DNA of 23,806 bases from JAZDGL01 sp043806975 (GTDB lineage: Bacteria > Patescibacteriota > Minisyncoccia > CAYZDR01), in NCBI GenBank assembly GCA_043806975.1, contig JAZDGL010000070.1, forward strand, positions 1 to 23,806, written 5' to 3'. This document shows positions 6,303-14,182 of the stretch, piece after piece. Every line of letters begins with the position of its first letter. Position 1 is the first letter of the stretch. A model generated the notes under the pieces. The model worked only from the letters and a program-made list of their open reading frames with translations, did not search any database and was not told the DNA's origin. The position numbers and the translations under genes were made by a program.

Positions 6303-8681
6303 ATGCAATTAAAAGATTTTCAATCAACAGCGATAGACCAATTAAGCAATGCTTTTTTGGAATTATGGAAAACTGGAAAATATAAAATTCCCCTTGTTTT
6401 TAAAGCCCCGACTGGAGCAGGCAAAACAATTATGCTGGCGGAATTTTTAAGATGTCTTGATGATAATTACCAATTTCACGAAGACAAAGCCTATTTGTGG
6501 ATATCTTTCGGGGGTGATGATTCCTACACGCAATCTAAAGACAAGCTATATCAATATTTCAACGAGGGCACAGATATGAACCTTAAAGATGTAAATAATT
6601 TAAGCGAAGAAAAGCTTTATAAAAACAATATCTTTTTTATAAATTGGGCAAAGATAAAAGGGACAGACAAAGAATCAAAAAAATTAAGGAAGCCTAACGA
6701 GCATACCGAGGGAGAATATGGAATATTTGACGAGTTTATCAAGAAAACCCAAAAAGAAAGAGATCTTGTTTTGATTATTGACGAGGCACACACCGAAACA
6801 GACACCACCCTTTATAACGAGGTTATAGATCTTATCGATCCGAGAATAATTATAAAAATCACGGCAACGCCGAAAGATACGCCAAACGCTAGCGATACTT
6901 TGCAGAAGAAGGCTGGATTTGTGGAAGTTTTAGAAAGCGATGTAATCGCAAGCGGACTTATAAAAGAAAAAATCATTATCCAGACAGAAGAAGATATAAA
7001 AAAGCTGGAAAATAAACAGCTTTCGGAAGACGAAATAATGCTTGAGCTTGCTTATAATAAAAGGCTTGAACTTAAAAAATATTATGAGGAATCGGGGCTT
7101 GATATAAATCCTCTCGTTATGATCCAACTGCCTAGCGACTTTAAAGAGAAAGAAGAGGTACAGGCAAATTTGAAAGATCTTGTTTTATCTTATTTGAAAA
7201 GCAAGGGTGTAAAAAATAATGAAATTGCAATTTGGCTATCCAATGAAAAGAAAAATCTTGAGCTAATAACTGAAAATCAAAATGATGTTAATTTTATGAT
7301 TTTCAAAGTTGCCCCCGCGACAGGTTGGGATTGCCCGAGGGCTGAAATACTTGTAATGTTTAGGGAAATCCACAATCCAAATTTCCATACCCAAATAATC
7401 GGAAGAATTAAAAGAATGCCAGAAGCCCATCATTACGAGAAAGAAGAACTAAATAAAGCCTATATTTACACTAATTACAATAAAAGCCATATCAAAGATA
7501 TTAGAAAAACAGATAATGGCAATAAGCCCCTGATTTATTACACAAGGCTAAAAAAAGATATAGATAGAATCGCGATAGAAACCGTATATCACCACAGGAC
7601 GGATTTTAACACGCTTACGCCTCCCCCATTGTGGCAAAGATTTTTTCTGCAAACCTTAGATAAAGAATATGGGACAAAAATCCAATTTGTTACTGAAAAC
7701 ATAAAAATTGTAAAACCGCGTCTTAATCTTGCAACAACAAATGTAAATAACCAGATTATCGTAAACGCAGAAATTGAAAGTTTTGATAATTTTGTAAATG
7801 AAATAAAAGAAAAAGGACAAAATTTAGATTATCATTTTTCGCATTTAGATATAGAGCGTCTTTATAATTTGCTTTGCTTTAATGAGCTTAAAAAGCAAGG
7901 CGAAGAAGAAGCAAAATATAATCCCTCAAGATCGTGGGGACAGCTTAAATCAGCCCTTAATGTGTGGTTTGATACAAGGTTTGGACTTGATAGATACTCG
8001 TATTATTCTATTATAGTAACCGAGTTATTGAAAGAATCGAGCGAGCTGAAATCAGCCATATCAAAGGCATTAAAAGGTTTTAGGGAAAAATATGAAATAG
8101 AAATCAAAGAAAAAGAAGAGCGAGAAACCTTTAATTTAGAACTGCCCGAGCAAGAAATAGGTTTTACCGATGAATACGAAAAAATAGGAAAAATAGAATC
8201 CGAAAACAATCTTTTTAATCAAGACTGCGAGGAAATAAAAATCTCTAAAAATGCTTATGAAGATTTTTATTTAAAAAAAGATTATAGCGGAAGAAAAAAC
8301 GAATTAAGCTTTATTAAATTTTTGGAAACTCAAGCTAATATTATTTGGTGGCATAAGCAAGATAACAGCGGAAGAGATGTTTTTGCTGTTGAATATTACA
8401 ATACTCAAGAAAATAAAAACAGTTTATTTTATCCCGATTTTATTATAAGAACAAAAGACAAAGTTTATTTGATAGATCCTAAAAATGACATTACGGCAAA
8501 AAGCCAAGAAACGGCAGATAAAAACAAAGCCTTGCAACAATGGATAAAAGAAAATCAAGGAAAATATGATTTTGAAATAATCGGCGGAATCGCAATTGAG
8601 AAATACCCCGATTGGAAAATAAACCACAAAGAAGATTATATCTATCAAAATAAAAACGATTGGGAAAATTTAACTTTTTAA
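6303..8681 (+). CDS. res: Type III restriction endonuclease subunit (Res)
   Basis: This 792-residue protein is the helicase-nuclease subunit of the type III enzyme. Motif I is APTGAGKT (35-42), motif II DEAH (160-163), motif III TATP (187-190). A later APATGWDCPRAE with QIIGRIKRMPEAH matches motifs V and VI of superfamily 2 helicases. Near the C terminus YPDF (Asp712) and LIDPK (Asp725, Lys727) make a PD-(D/E)xK nuclease motif. All key residues look intact. It is somewhat shorter than many Res proteins, which are near 900-1000 residues. With Mod it scans DNA after recognising unmodified sites and cuts between two sites in opposite orientation. It starts 6 bases after mod, without a ribosome site, and ends 7 bases before the recombinase. 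Confidence 0.95.
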   Translation: MQLKDFQSTAIDQLSNAFLELWKTGKYKIPLVFKAPTGAGKTIMLAEFLRCLDDNYQFHEDKAYLWISFGGDDSYTQSKDKLYQYFNEGTDMNLKDVNNLSEEKLYKNNIFFINWAKIKGTDKESKKLRKPNEHTEGEYGIFDEFIKKTQKERDLVLIIDEAHTETDTTLYNEVIDLIDPRIIIKITATPKDTPNASDTLQKKAGFVEVLESDVIASGLIKEKIIIQTEEDIKKLENKQLSEDEIMLELAYNKRLELKKYYEESGLDINPLVMIQLPSDFKEKEEVQANLKDLVLSYLKSKGVKNNEIAIWLSNEKKNLELITENQNDVNFMIFKVAPATGWDCPRAEILVMFREIHNPNFHTQIIGRIKRMPEAHHYEKEELNKAYIYTNYNKSHIKDIRKTDNGNKPLIYYTRLKKDIDRIAIETVYHHRTDFNTLTPPPLWQRFFLQTLDKEYGTKIQFVTENIKIVKPRLNLATTNVNNQIIVNAEIESFDNFVNEIKEKGQNLDYHFSHLDIERLYNLLCFNELKKQGEEEAKYNPSRSWGQLKSALNVWFDTRFGLDRYSYYSIIVTELLKESSELKSAISKALKGFREKYEIEIKEKEERETFNLELPEQEIGFTDEYEKIGKIESENNLFNQDCEEIKISKNAYEDFYLKKDYSGRKNELSFIKFLETQANIIWWHKQDNSGRDVFAVEYYNTQENKNSLFYPDFIIRTKDKVYLIDPKNDITAKSQETADKNKALQQWIKENQGKYDFEIIGGIAIEKYPDWKINHKEDYIYQNKNDWENLTF

Positions 8682-8688
8682 CCGAATT

Positions 8689-10194
8689 ATGAAAGCCATA
8701 ATCTTAGCCAGAGTATCAACAGAGGAACAAATGAACGAGGGGCAGTCAATCCCTGCACAGCTTGATCGTGCTAGAAATTATGCCGACAGAAAAGATTTGA
8801 TTATACAGAGCGAACACCATTTTGACGAATCATCAATAAAAGACAAGCGGAAAAAGTTTGAACAAGTTATTGAGGAAATCAAAAAATCAAAGGACAAAGT
8901 GGCTTTGATTGTTGAAACTGTTGATAGACTGCAAAGAAGTTTTAAGGAGTCTGTTTTGCTGGATGAATTGCGAAAGCAAGGAAAGCTTGAAATACACTTT
9001 ATAAGGGAAAGCCTTGTTATACATAAGGATTCCAACAGTTCCGAAATCCAAAGGTGGGATTTGGCTGTTTTTGTGGCTAAAAGCTATGTCTTGCAGATAA
9101 GCGACAATGTAAAGCGAAGCAATGACCATAAAATAAAAAACGGCGAATGGATCGGCAAAGCCTCAATCGGATATTTAAATATAACCGATGAAAAAGGGAA
9201 TAAAGCTATTGTGCCAGATCCCGAAAGAAGCCCCTATATTAAAAAGATTTTTGAGATGTACTCATCGGGCAATACCTCAATGCGGACGCTAAAGGTACAA
9301 ATGGAACAGTTAGGGCTTAAAAGCAACAATAAACCGCCAAAATTTTTAACTGCAAGCACAATAGAGCATATTTTAAACAATCCTTTTTATTATGGAGAAA
9401 TGCGATTAAAGGGCAAACTTTATCCGCATAGCTACACGCCTATTATTTCCAAAGCATTATTTGATAAAGCCCAAGAAGTTAAAGCTGGATACCACAAGAA
9501 ACCCTATAAATTCGCCTCTACGCCGTTTGTTTTTAAAGGACTTACCAAATGTGCCGATTGCGGATGTATGATCACGGCAGAGGCTAAAAAGGGGCATAGC
9601 TATTACAGCTGTACGAACTACCACCGAATGCACGAAAAAAGAATTTATATCAGGGAAGAAAATCTATTATCCCCCGTTTGCGAGGTTTTAAAAAATATTC
9701 GGCTAACAGACAGCCAAATTAAGGATATTGTTGAGGGATTAAGAAAAGTGAACGAATCCAAAAACGAGTTTTCAAAGCTTGCTTTGGCAAACTTGCGGAA
9801 AGAATACGATCAAATCGGCAACAGGCTTAGCGGATTGGTTGATCTTAGACTTGACGGCGATATTGATTCCAATGCGTACGAAACCAAATTAAAAGAATAC
9901 AAAGCAAGACAGCAAGAATTGCTTAATGAAATGCAGAAATACGATGACGCCGATGAAAACTATTATATAACCGTAAATACCGTGCTTAATCTTGCCCAAA
10001 GGGCTTATGAGATTTTTAAAAGTTCTGGAGTAGACGAAAAAAGGCAATTATTAAATTTCCTACTTAAGAACTGCGAATTGAAAGACAAAAACCTCTTATT
10101 TAAGCTAAAAACACCGTTTGACACGGTGCTTTCAGCAAGTAAGTGTACTACTATGCTCCCGGGGTCGGGTTCGAACCGACGACCAATTGATTAA
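8689..10194 (+). CDS. Large serine recombinase (integrase) reading into tRNA-Asn
   Basis: This 501-residue protein is a large serine recombinase. The resolvase domain (1-150) has the nucleophile Ser10 in LARVSTEEQ and the later VDRLQRS. The recombinase DNA-binding domain (about 165-270) is followed by a zinc ribbon with Cys288, Cys291, Cys308 and probably His312, and a coiled coil (about 365-440). It catalyses integration and, with a directionality factor, excision. The last 12 residues, LPGSGSNRRPID (490-501), are encoded by the antisense of tRNA-Asn, so the present C terminus is supplied by the target. In the free circular form the end of the protein should differ. It begins 7 bases after res and is probably on the same mRNA, which would also be antisense to the tRNA. 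Confidence 0.95.
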   Translation: MKAIILARVSTEEQMNEGQSIPAQLDRARNYADRKDLIIQSEHHFDESSIKDKRKKFEQVIEEIKKSKDKVALIVETVDRLQRSFKESVLLDELRKQGKLEIHFIRESLVIHKDSNSSEIQRWDLAVFVAKSYVLQISDNVKRSNDHKIKNGEWIGKASIGYLNITDEKGNKAIVPDPERSPYIKKIFEMYSSGNTSMRTLKVQMEQLGLKSNNKPPKFLTASTIEHILNNPFYYGEMRLKGKLYPHSYTPIISKALFDKAQEVKAGYHKKPYKFASTPFVFKGLTKCADCGCMITAEAKKGHSYYSCTNYHRMHEKRIYIREENLLSPVCEVLKNIRLTDSQIKDIVEGLRKVNESKNEFSKLALANLRKEYDQIGNRLSGLVDLRLDGDIDSNAYETKLKEYKARQQELLNEMQKYDDADENYYITVNTVLNLAQRAYEIFKSSGVDEKRQLLNFLLKNCELKDKNLLFKLKTPFDTVLSASKCTTMLPGSGSNRRPID

Positions 10195-10227
10195 CAGTCA
10201 ACTGCGCTACCACTGCGCCACCCGGGA
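10156..10227 (-). tRNA. trnN: tRNA-Asn (anticodon GTT)
   Basis: The minus strand folds as a 72-base cloverleaf: acceptor TCCCGGG with CCCGGGA, D stem GCGC/GCGC, anticodon stem GTTGA/TCAAT with loop CTGTTAA (anticodon GTT), T arm GTCGG-TTCGAAC-CCGAC, discriminator G. The 3' CCA is not encoded (the next bases are CAT), unlike the tRNA-Thr beside it. Its 3' half lies under the recombinase gene, marking it as the integration target. Confidence 0.97.
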
Positions 10228-10248
10228 ATATATATTTTTCAAAAATCA

Positions 10249-10290
10249 TACCTCCCCTTAATCCCCTCCTTATAAAGGCGGGGAAATTAA
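10249..10290. repeat. Palindromic intergenic repeat between the two tRNA genes
   Basis: CCTCCCCTTAATCCCCTCC, TATAAAGG and CGGGGAAATTAA form an imperfect G/C-rich hairpin of the same family as the repeats at 10405-10680, 15616, 16041, 17906-18153 and 22921. Confidence 0.65.
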
Positions 10291-10302
10291 AGAAAAAAGG
10301 AT

Positions 10303-10377
10303 TGGAGCCGAGGAGAGGGATCGAACCTCCAACCTATGGTTTACAAAACCATAGCTCTGCCATTGAGCTACCTCGGC
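10303..10377 (-). tRNA. trnT: tRNA-Thr (anticodon TGT)
   Basis: The minus strand folds as acceptor GCCGAGG/CCTCGGC, D stem GCTC/GAGC, anticodon stem ATGGT/ACCAT with loop TTTGTAA (anticodon TGT), T arm GGAGG-TTCGATC-CCTCT with a slight mismatch, discriminator T and an encoded CCA (10303-10305). It is upstream of tRNA-Asn on the same strand with a 75-base gap and may share a transcript with it. Confidence 0.97.
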
Positions 10378-10404
10378 AAAAATAAACTTAATTTTATAAA
10401 ACCG

Positions 10405-10680
10405 TTGTTCCGCAAAATAAATTTATTTTAAAAACCCCTTTCAATTCCCCCTTATTAAGGGGGAAAATATCGGGATCCCTCTTAATCTCCCTTGCTACGG
10501 AGGGGAAAATATCGAAATTTATTTTAAAATCCCTCTTCTGCCCAAGGCAGACCGCCTTGGGCGGTAATCTCCCTTTGAAGTCGAAATCCCTCGCAACCTC
10601 CCTTACTGCGTCCCGCCGAAGCCCATAGGGCGAAGGGGGATCAAAGGAAGAAAATATAGCAATTTATTTTGTGGGAACAA
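10405..10680. repeat. MITE-like composite repeat, copy 1
   Basis: This 276-base gene-free block is bounded by terminal inverted repeats: TTGTTCCGCAAAATAAATT (10405-10423) and the complement of 10661-10680, matching except for one small internal difference. Inside are several palindromic modules: a CCCCCTTATTAAGGGGG hairpin (about 10447), a CTGCCCAAGGCAGACC plus GCCTTGGGCGG module (about 10538-10565), and a GCGTCCCGCCGAAGCC plus CATAGGGCG module (about 10607-10632). The same modules recur, in a different order, at 17906-18153. No ORF is present. It fills most of the interval between tRNA-Thr and the TPR gene. Confidence 0.7.
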
Positions 10681-10719
10681 AGATAAACCAATGTAAATGT
10701 AAGGTTCGTTCATCCCAAT

Positions 10720-11370
10720 CTAAATCTTCCTCACCTTTCTTGTCCTTAATTTTCGGAGCATCATTTCCGCGTTAGAATCAGCAGGATTTATTTTCAAGAT
10801 CTGCCTAAAAGCATCCCGAGCGTCATCAACATTATCTTTCTTAAAATACAAATTTCCCAAATTCCTATAAGCCTCAAGATCGCGAGGATTTTTTGTAATT
10901 GCAGCAATATATTTCTCTTCTAAACTTCCCTCTTCCTGAATAACTGTTTTCTCAACCGCTTTTTCATTTATGCTAATCTCTTCCGAATTTCCAGCGTCAA
11001 AATTATCTTCGGGCTTAACTTGAATCTCAATTCCTTCGCGCCTTAACTTCACTTTTTGAGAATGCTGTCTTAATCCTTCCGCCCATCCAGTTATTTTGTT
11101 TTCAAGTTTTAAGAAAAAAACTTTTAGCTTCCTTAAAAACTTTTCTGTTATATCTAGAAGTTTATGAAAATGCTGGCTATGCTTAACCCCTTTTATTTTA
11201 AGCCAAACTTTATTTGCAAATCTTGGAGTTTTAGCCTTTTTATCTCCGCTCACATCGGAAACTTTCTTCTCTTCCAGCAAAGAAAGCTGAGGGATTTTTC
11301 TTGCAATGACTACGATAATGCCTGCAATTGAAATTATGATTATGGTTTGAGGGATCAAATCAAACATCAA
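10720..11370 (-). CDS. Membrane-anchored TPR protein
   Basis: This 216-residue protein starts with one hydrophobic segment (about residues 5-24, LIPQTIIIISIAGIIVVIA), then a basic charged region, and ends with two tetratricopeptide-type helix pairs (about 150-205), including NPRDLEAYRNLGNLYFKKDN and DARDAFRQILKINPADSNAE. It is probably held at the inner face of the membrane and serves as a protein-binding scaffold; partners are unknown. It lies 33 bases after tsf on the same strand and is the likely third gene of the rpsB-tsf transcript. Met1 and Met2 are both possible starts. Confidence 0.8.
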   Translation of the reverse strand: MMFDLIPQTIIIISIAGIIVVIARKIPQLSLLEEKKVSDVSGDKKAKTPRFANKVWLKIKGVKHSQHFHKLLDITEKFLRKLKVFFLKLENKITGWAEGLRQHSQKVKLRREGIEIQVKPEDNFDAGNSEEISINEKAVEKTVIQEEGSLEEKYIAAITKNPRDLEAYRNLGNLYFKKDNVDDARDAFRQILKINPADSNAEMMLRKLRTRKVRKI

Positions 11371-11403
11371 TTTATATTATTTCGGGACAAAAACTTATTT
11401 TAG

Positions 11404-11850
11404 TTAAACTTCAAACCTGACAAATTGTTCAATTTTAATGTTTTCTCCTATGCGCGTAATCGCCCCCTGAATATAATCCTTAATTGTTATATCGGGATTT
11501 TTTACAAACGGTTGCGCCAACAACTCTTCTTCGTTTTGAGGATTCATTGCAACTATATGCATTGCAATATCGCGAACCATTTTCTGAAATTCCTCGTTTT
11601 TAGCAACAAAATCGGTTTCGCAGCCCACCTTTAATAGCGCCCCCATTTTCCCTGAACCGTGGATATAAGAGGAAACAAGCCCCGCCTTAATTTGTCTTTC
11701 CGCCTTTCTTTCTGCCCTTTTTTCTGCCTCGCCTTTCAAAATTTCCAAAGTTTTCTGAAAATCTTCTCCTGCTTCTTCGTATGCCTTTTTGCACTCCGTA
11801 AATCCTGCTCCTGTTTCTTGACGCAGTTTTTTAATTTCTTCAATATTCAT
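11404..11850 (-). CDS. tsf: Elongation factor Ts, short form
   Basis: EF-Ts releases GDP from EF-Tu. The N-terminal UBA-like domain (IKKLRQETGAGFTECKKAYE, 6-25) and the nucleotide-exchange core with TDFVAKNEEF (79-88) are clear; Thr-Asp-Phe 79-81 corresponds to the EF-Tu contact. At 148 residues it is far shorter than the enterobacterial protein (about 280) and nearer the compact Thermus type, so the second half of the core and the coiled-coil are missing or reduced. It ends FVRFEV, so the short length is natural rather than truncation. Its ATG overlaps the rpsB stop by one base (TAATG), a translational coupling. Confidence 0.97.
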   Translation of the reverse strand: MNIEEIKKLRQETGAGFTECKKAYEEAGEDFQKTLEILKGEAEKRAERKAERQIKAGLVSSYIHGSGKMGALLKVGCETDFVAKNEEFQKMVRDIAMHIVAMNPQNEEELLAQPFVKNPDITIKDYIQGAITRIGENIKIEQFVRFEV

Positions 11851-12599
11851 TATTTTTCTTCTGTATTTAATTTTATTAACCTCGCTTTGATAATTTCAGC
11901 GATCAATTTAATTACCGCGATCGCGTCATCGTTGCAAGGAATTGGCCAATCAATCTCATTTGGATTAGCATTTGTATCAACCAAGGCAATCACAGGAACA
12001 CCCATCATTTTTGCTTCTTTAAGGGCAGATTTATTTTCAACCACATCAAAGATAAACATCGCTCCCGGAATTTTTTTCATATTTCTTAAACCGCCTAATT
12101 TATCCTCAATTCTGCCTGCTTCTTTTTTGAAAACTAAAATTTCCTGCTTTTTGAATTTTGAATCTGCGCTTTGGACTATGCCTTCCAATTCATCTAATTT
12201 AGCTATTCTTTTTGAAATGTTTTTAAAATTCGTGAAAGTGCCGCCAATCCAGCGATTAGTCACATAGGGCATTTTAAGATCTTTGGAAAGCGATTCTGTA
12301 AAGTCTTTTGCTTGTCGCTTTGTTCCGACAAAAAGAACTTGGCTGCCAGATTTTAGAATTTTTTCCATAAAATCAAGCGCAGAATCCAGCTTTTCTTTGG
12401 TTTTCACTAAATCAATTATATGTATGCCGTTTTTTACAGCAAAAATATAAGGCTCCATTTTAGGGTTCCACTTGGATTTTTGATGCCCAAAATGAACTCC
12501 TGCCTTAAACATTTGCTCAATTACATCGGCATCGGAAGCCTTGTCATAGTTTAAAACCTCTGTCATATTTTTTTCTTCTTTTTCGCTAATTTTTTTCAT
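11850..12599 (-). CDS. rpsB: 30S ribosomal protein S2
   Basis: Residues HFGHQKSKWNPKMEPYIF, NGIHIIDL, FVGTKRQAK, NRWIGGTFTNFKN and PVIALVDTNANPNEIDWPIP are hallmark S2 segments, and the length (249 aa) is normal. It is placed on the small subunit last and needs S1 or its equivalent to join. Two starts are possible: the ATG at 12599, almost at the predicted transcription start, or an internal ATG twelve codons in (MTEVLNY), preceded by an AAAGAAGAAA purine run that could be a ribosome site. The extra N-terminal residues are Lys/Glu-rich. It is first in the rpsB-tsf-TPR unit and divergent from rpmE. Confidence 0.97.
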   Translation of the reverse strand: MKKISEKEEKNMTEVLNYDKASDADVIEQMFKAGVHFGHQKSKWNPKMEPYIFAVKNGIHIIDLVKTKEKLDSALDFMEKILKSGSQVLFVGTKRQAKDFTESLSKDLKMPYVTNRWIGGTFTNFKNISKRIAKLDELEGIVQSADSKFKKQEILVFKKEAGRIEDKLGGLRNMKKIPGAMFIFDVVENKSALKEAKMMGVPVIALVDTNANPNEIDWPIPCNDDAIAVIKLIAEIIKARLIKLNTEEK

Positions 12600-12607
12600 A
12601 TAAGCTT

Positions 12608-12635
12608 ATCTTATCATAAATCGGAAAAAATGCAA
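12608..12635 (-). promoter_or_regulatory. rpsB promoter
   Basis: On the minus strand TTGCAT (12635-12630) and TAAGAT (12613-12608) are 16 bases apart, with TG one base before the -10 (extended form). The start would be near 12601, one or two bases before the ATG at 12599, predicting a leaderless mRNA. Confidence 0.5.
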
Positions 12636-12746
12636 GGCTTGCAAGCGGCTGTGGAGAAATCAGCAAAAATTTTCCCTAAAAAATACGCAAAAAGCAACGA
12701 ATACTCTCAAAAAATAAGATAGGGGGCAACACTTAATACGCAATAA

Positions 12747-12774
12747 TTGCCAAAATTGTAAAGTATGCTATAAT
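12747..12774 (+). promoter_or_regulatory. rpmE promoter
   Basis: TTGCCA (12747-12752) and TATAAT (12769-12774) are 16 bases apart, with TGC directly before the -10 (extended form). Transcription should begin near 12781, only about 3 bases before the ATG at 12784, so the mRNA is expected to be leaderless. Confidence 0.75.
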
Positions 12775-12783
12775 GAGAATGCT

Positions 12784-13032
12784 ATGAAAAATAACATTCA
12801 TCCAAAATATGGAAAAGCAAAAGTAGTCTGCTCTTGCGGAAATACTTTTGAAACCAGCTCCACCAAAGAAAGTATTCAAGTGGAAGTTTGTTCCGCTTGC
12901 CATCCTTTTTATACGGGAAAGCAAAAAATTATAGATTCTACTGGTAGAGTAGATAAGTTTAAGCGCAAAATGGAAGCCGCAAAAAAAGAACTTAAAACTA
13001 CAAAATCAGCAAAGAAAAATGAATCTAAATAA
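12784..13032 (+). CDS. rpmE: 50S ribosomal protein L31 (zinc-binding type)
   Basis: HPKYGKAKVVCSCGNTF, then VEVCSACHPFYTGKQK, are the defining segments of L31; Cys16, Cys18, Cys36 and Cys39 form the zinc site. At 82 residues it is slightly longer than usual because of a Lys-rich tail. It sits on the large subunit at the bridge to the small subunit. The gene overlaps prfA by 14 bases in another frame and is first in the rpmE-prfA-prmC cluster. The start is fixed by the promoter directly upstream. Confidence 0.95.
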   Translation: MKNNIHPKYGKAKVVCSCGNTFETSSTKESIQVEVCSACHPFYTGKQKIIDSTGRVDKFKRKMEAAKKELKTTKSAKKNESK

Positions 13033-14068
13033 AACACAATTAGATCAAGAGCTGGAACAAATAACAACAGAATTATCCGATCCAAAAGCGATCACAGACC
13101 TGAAAAACTTTCAGAAGCTTAGTCAGCGCCATCATTTTCTACAAAGCATAATTTCTAAATTAGAACGGCTTGAAAGCATAGATAGGACTTTAGAAGAGAA
13201 CAAAAAGCTTTTAAGCGGCGACAGTTCAGAGTTAATTTCTTTAGCCGAAGAAGAAAATCGGCAGCTTGTTTTAGAAAAAGAAGAAATTAAAAAGCAGCTA
13301 GACAAAGAAACGGGGAAAGGCGCACAAGAAGATCGCGATGTTATTATGGAAATTCGGGCAGGAACGGGCGGCGACGAGGCCGGTCTTTTTGCGTCTGATT
13401 TGTTTCAGATGTATTCAAAATTTATCGCGATGAATTCTTGGAAAATGGAAATTTTAAATTCAAGCCTCAACGAGGTTGGCGGAATTAAAGAAATCGTTTT
13501 TGAAGCTTCTGGCAGCGGGGCTTATGAAAAATTGAAATTTGAAAGCGGCGTCCACAGGGTGCAAAGAGTGCCTTCAACAGAAAAAGCAGGGCGAATTCAT
13601 ACTTCCACAGCAACGGTGGCAGTTTTTCCGGAAGCGGAAGAAGAAGAAATCGCTATTTCCCCCAATGATTTGCGAATTGATGTTTTTCGCTCATCTGGTC
13701 CGGGAGGTCAAAGCGTAAACACAACTGACTCCGCCGTGCGAATCACCCACTTTCCTACCGGACTTGTAGTTTCTTGCCAAGATGAAAAATCCCAATTAAA
13801 AAACAAAGAAAAGGGGCTAAAAATTTTGAAATCGCGCATTTTAGCGAAACAGGAAGAAGAAAAACGGCAAAAAGAAGAAAATTTGCGCAAAAGTATGATC
13901 GGATCCGGCGACCGCAGCGAAAAAATCCGCACATATAATTTTCCCCAAGACCGTCTTACCGATCACCGCATCAAGCAAAGCTGGCACGGACTGGAAAAAA
14001 TCTTGGAAGGAGAGATTGAAGAAATCGTTGACGAGCTGGAAAAAGCGGAAAGAACCGAAGCAAAGTAA
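13019..14068 (+). CDS. prfA: Peptide chain release factor 1
   Basis: RF1 frees the finished protein at UAA and UAG codons. The GGQ catalytic motif is at 229-231 in RSSGPGGQSVNTTDSAV. RVPSTEKAGRIHTS (183-196) holds the stop-codon tripeptide PxT (PST 185-187; E. coli has PAT), which separates RF1 from RF2 (SPF). The length, 349 aa, is that of a full RF1. It overlaps rpmE by 14 bases and has only a weak ribosome site, so it is likely coupled. The prmC product, which methylates the GGQ glutamine, is encoded two genes downstream. Confidence 0.97.
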   Translation: MNLNKTQLDQELEQITTELSDPKAITDLKNFQKLSQRHHFLQSIISKLERLESIDRTLEENKKLLSGDSSELISLAEEENRQLVLEKEEIKKQLDKETGKGAQEDRDVIMEIRAGTGGDEAGLFASDLFQMYSKFIAMNSWKMEILNSSLNEVGGIKEIVFEASGSGAYEKLKFESGVHRVQRVPSTEKAGRIHTSTATVAVFPEAEEEEIAISPNDLRIDVFRSSGPGGQSVNTTDSAVRITHFPTGLVVSCQDEKSQLKNKEKGLKILKSRILAKQEEEKRQKEENLRKSMIGSGDRSEKIRTYNFPQDRLTDHRIKQSWHGLEKILEGEIEEIVDELEKAERTEAK

Positions 14069-14182
14069 ATCAAAAATCAAATATCAAAAATACATATAAA
14101 AGATAACAATTGTCGAAATAATTTTTTAATGATAAATTTTTAAAAAATAAAAAACCGGATTTTCCGGGGGAAGGAAAAAAAT

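Larger units (their letters stand above)
1613..10194 (+). mobile_element. Integrative element at tRNA-Asn carrying a type III R-M system (left end not located)
   Basis: The interval holds, all in one orientation, an XRE/ImmA regulatory pair, a gene II/X-like replication initiator, a small HTH protein, type III Mod and Res, and a large serine recombinase whose reading frame runs into the 3' end of tRNA-Asn. Each is a usual component of integrative or phage-like elements, and the recombinase at the tRNA boundary marks the right end. No copy of the tRNA-Asn 3' end was seen further left, so the left end may be outside the window, may use a very short core, or may lie anywhere left of 1613. The start given here is the first promoter of the clearly element-like genes, not an attachment site. 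Confidence 0.6.

Noticed and set aside
10405..10680. CRISPR array
   Set aside because: Repeats differ in length and sequence, are palindromic modules rather than identical units, spacers are not uniform, and no cas genes are present.
11659..12267. 202-aa + strand ORF
   Set aside because: It lies antisense to rpsB and tsf, both certain from protein motifs, and has no domain-like content.
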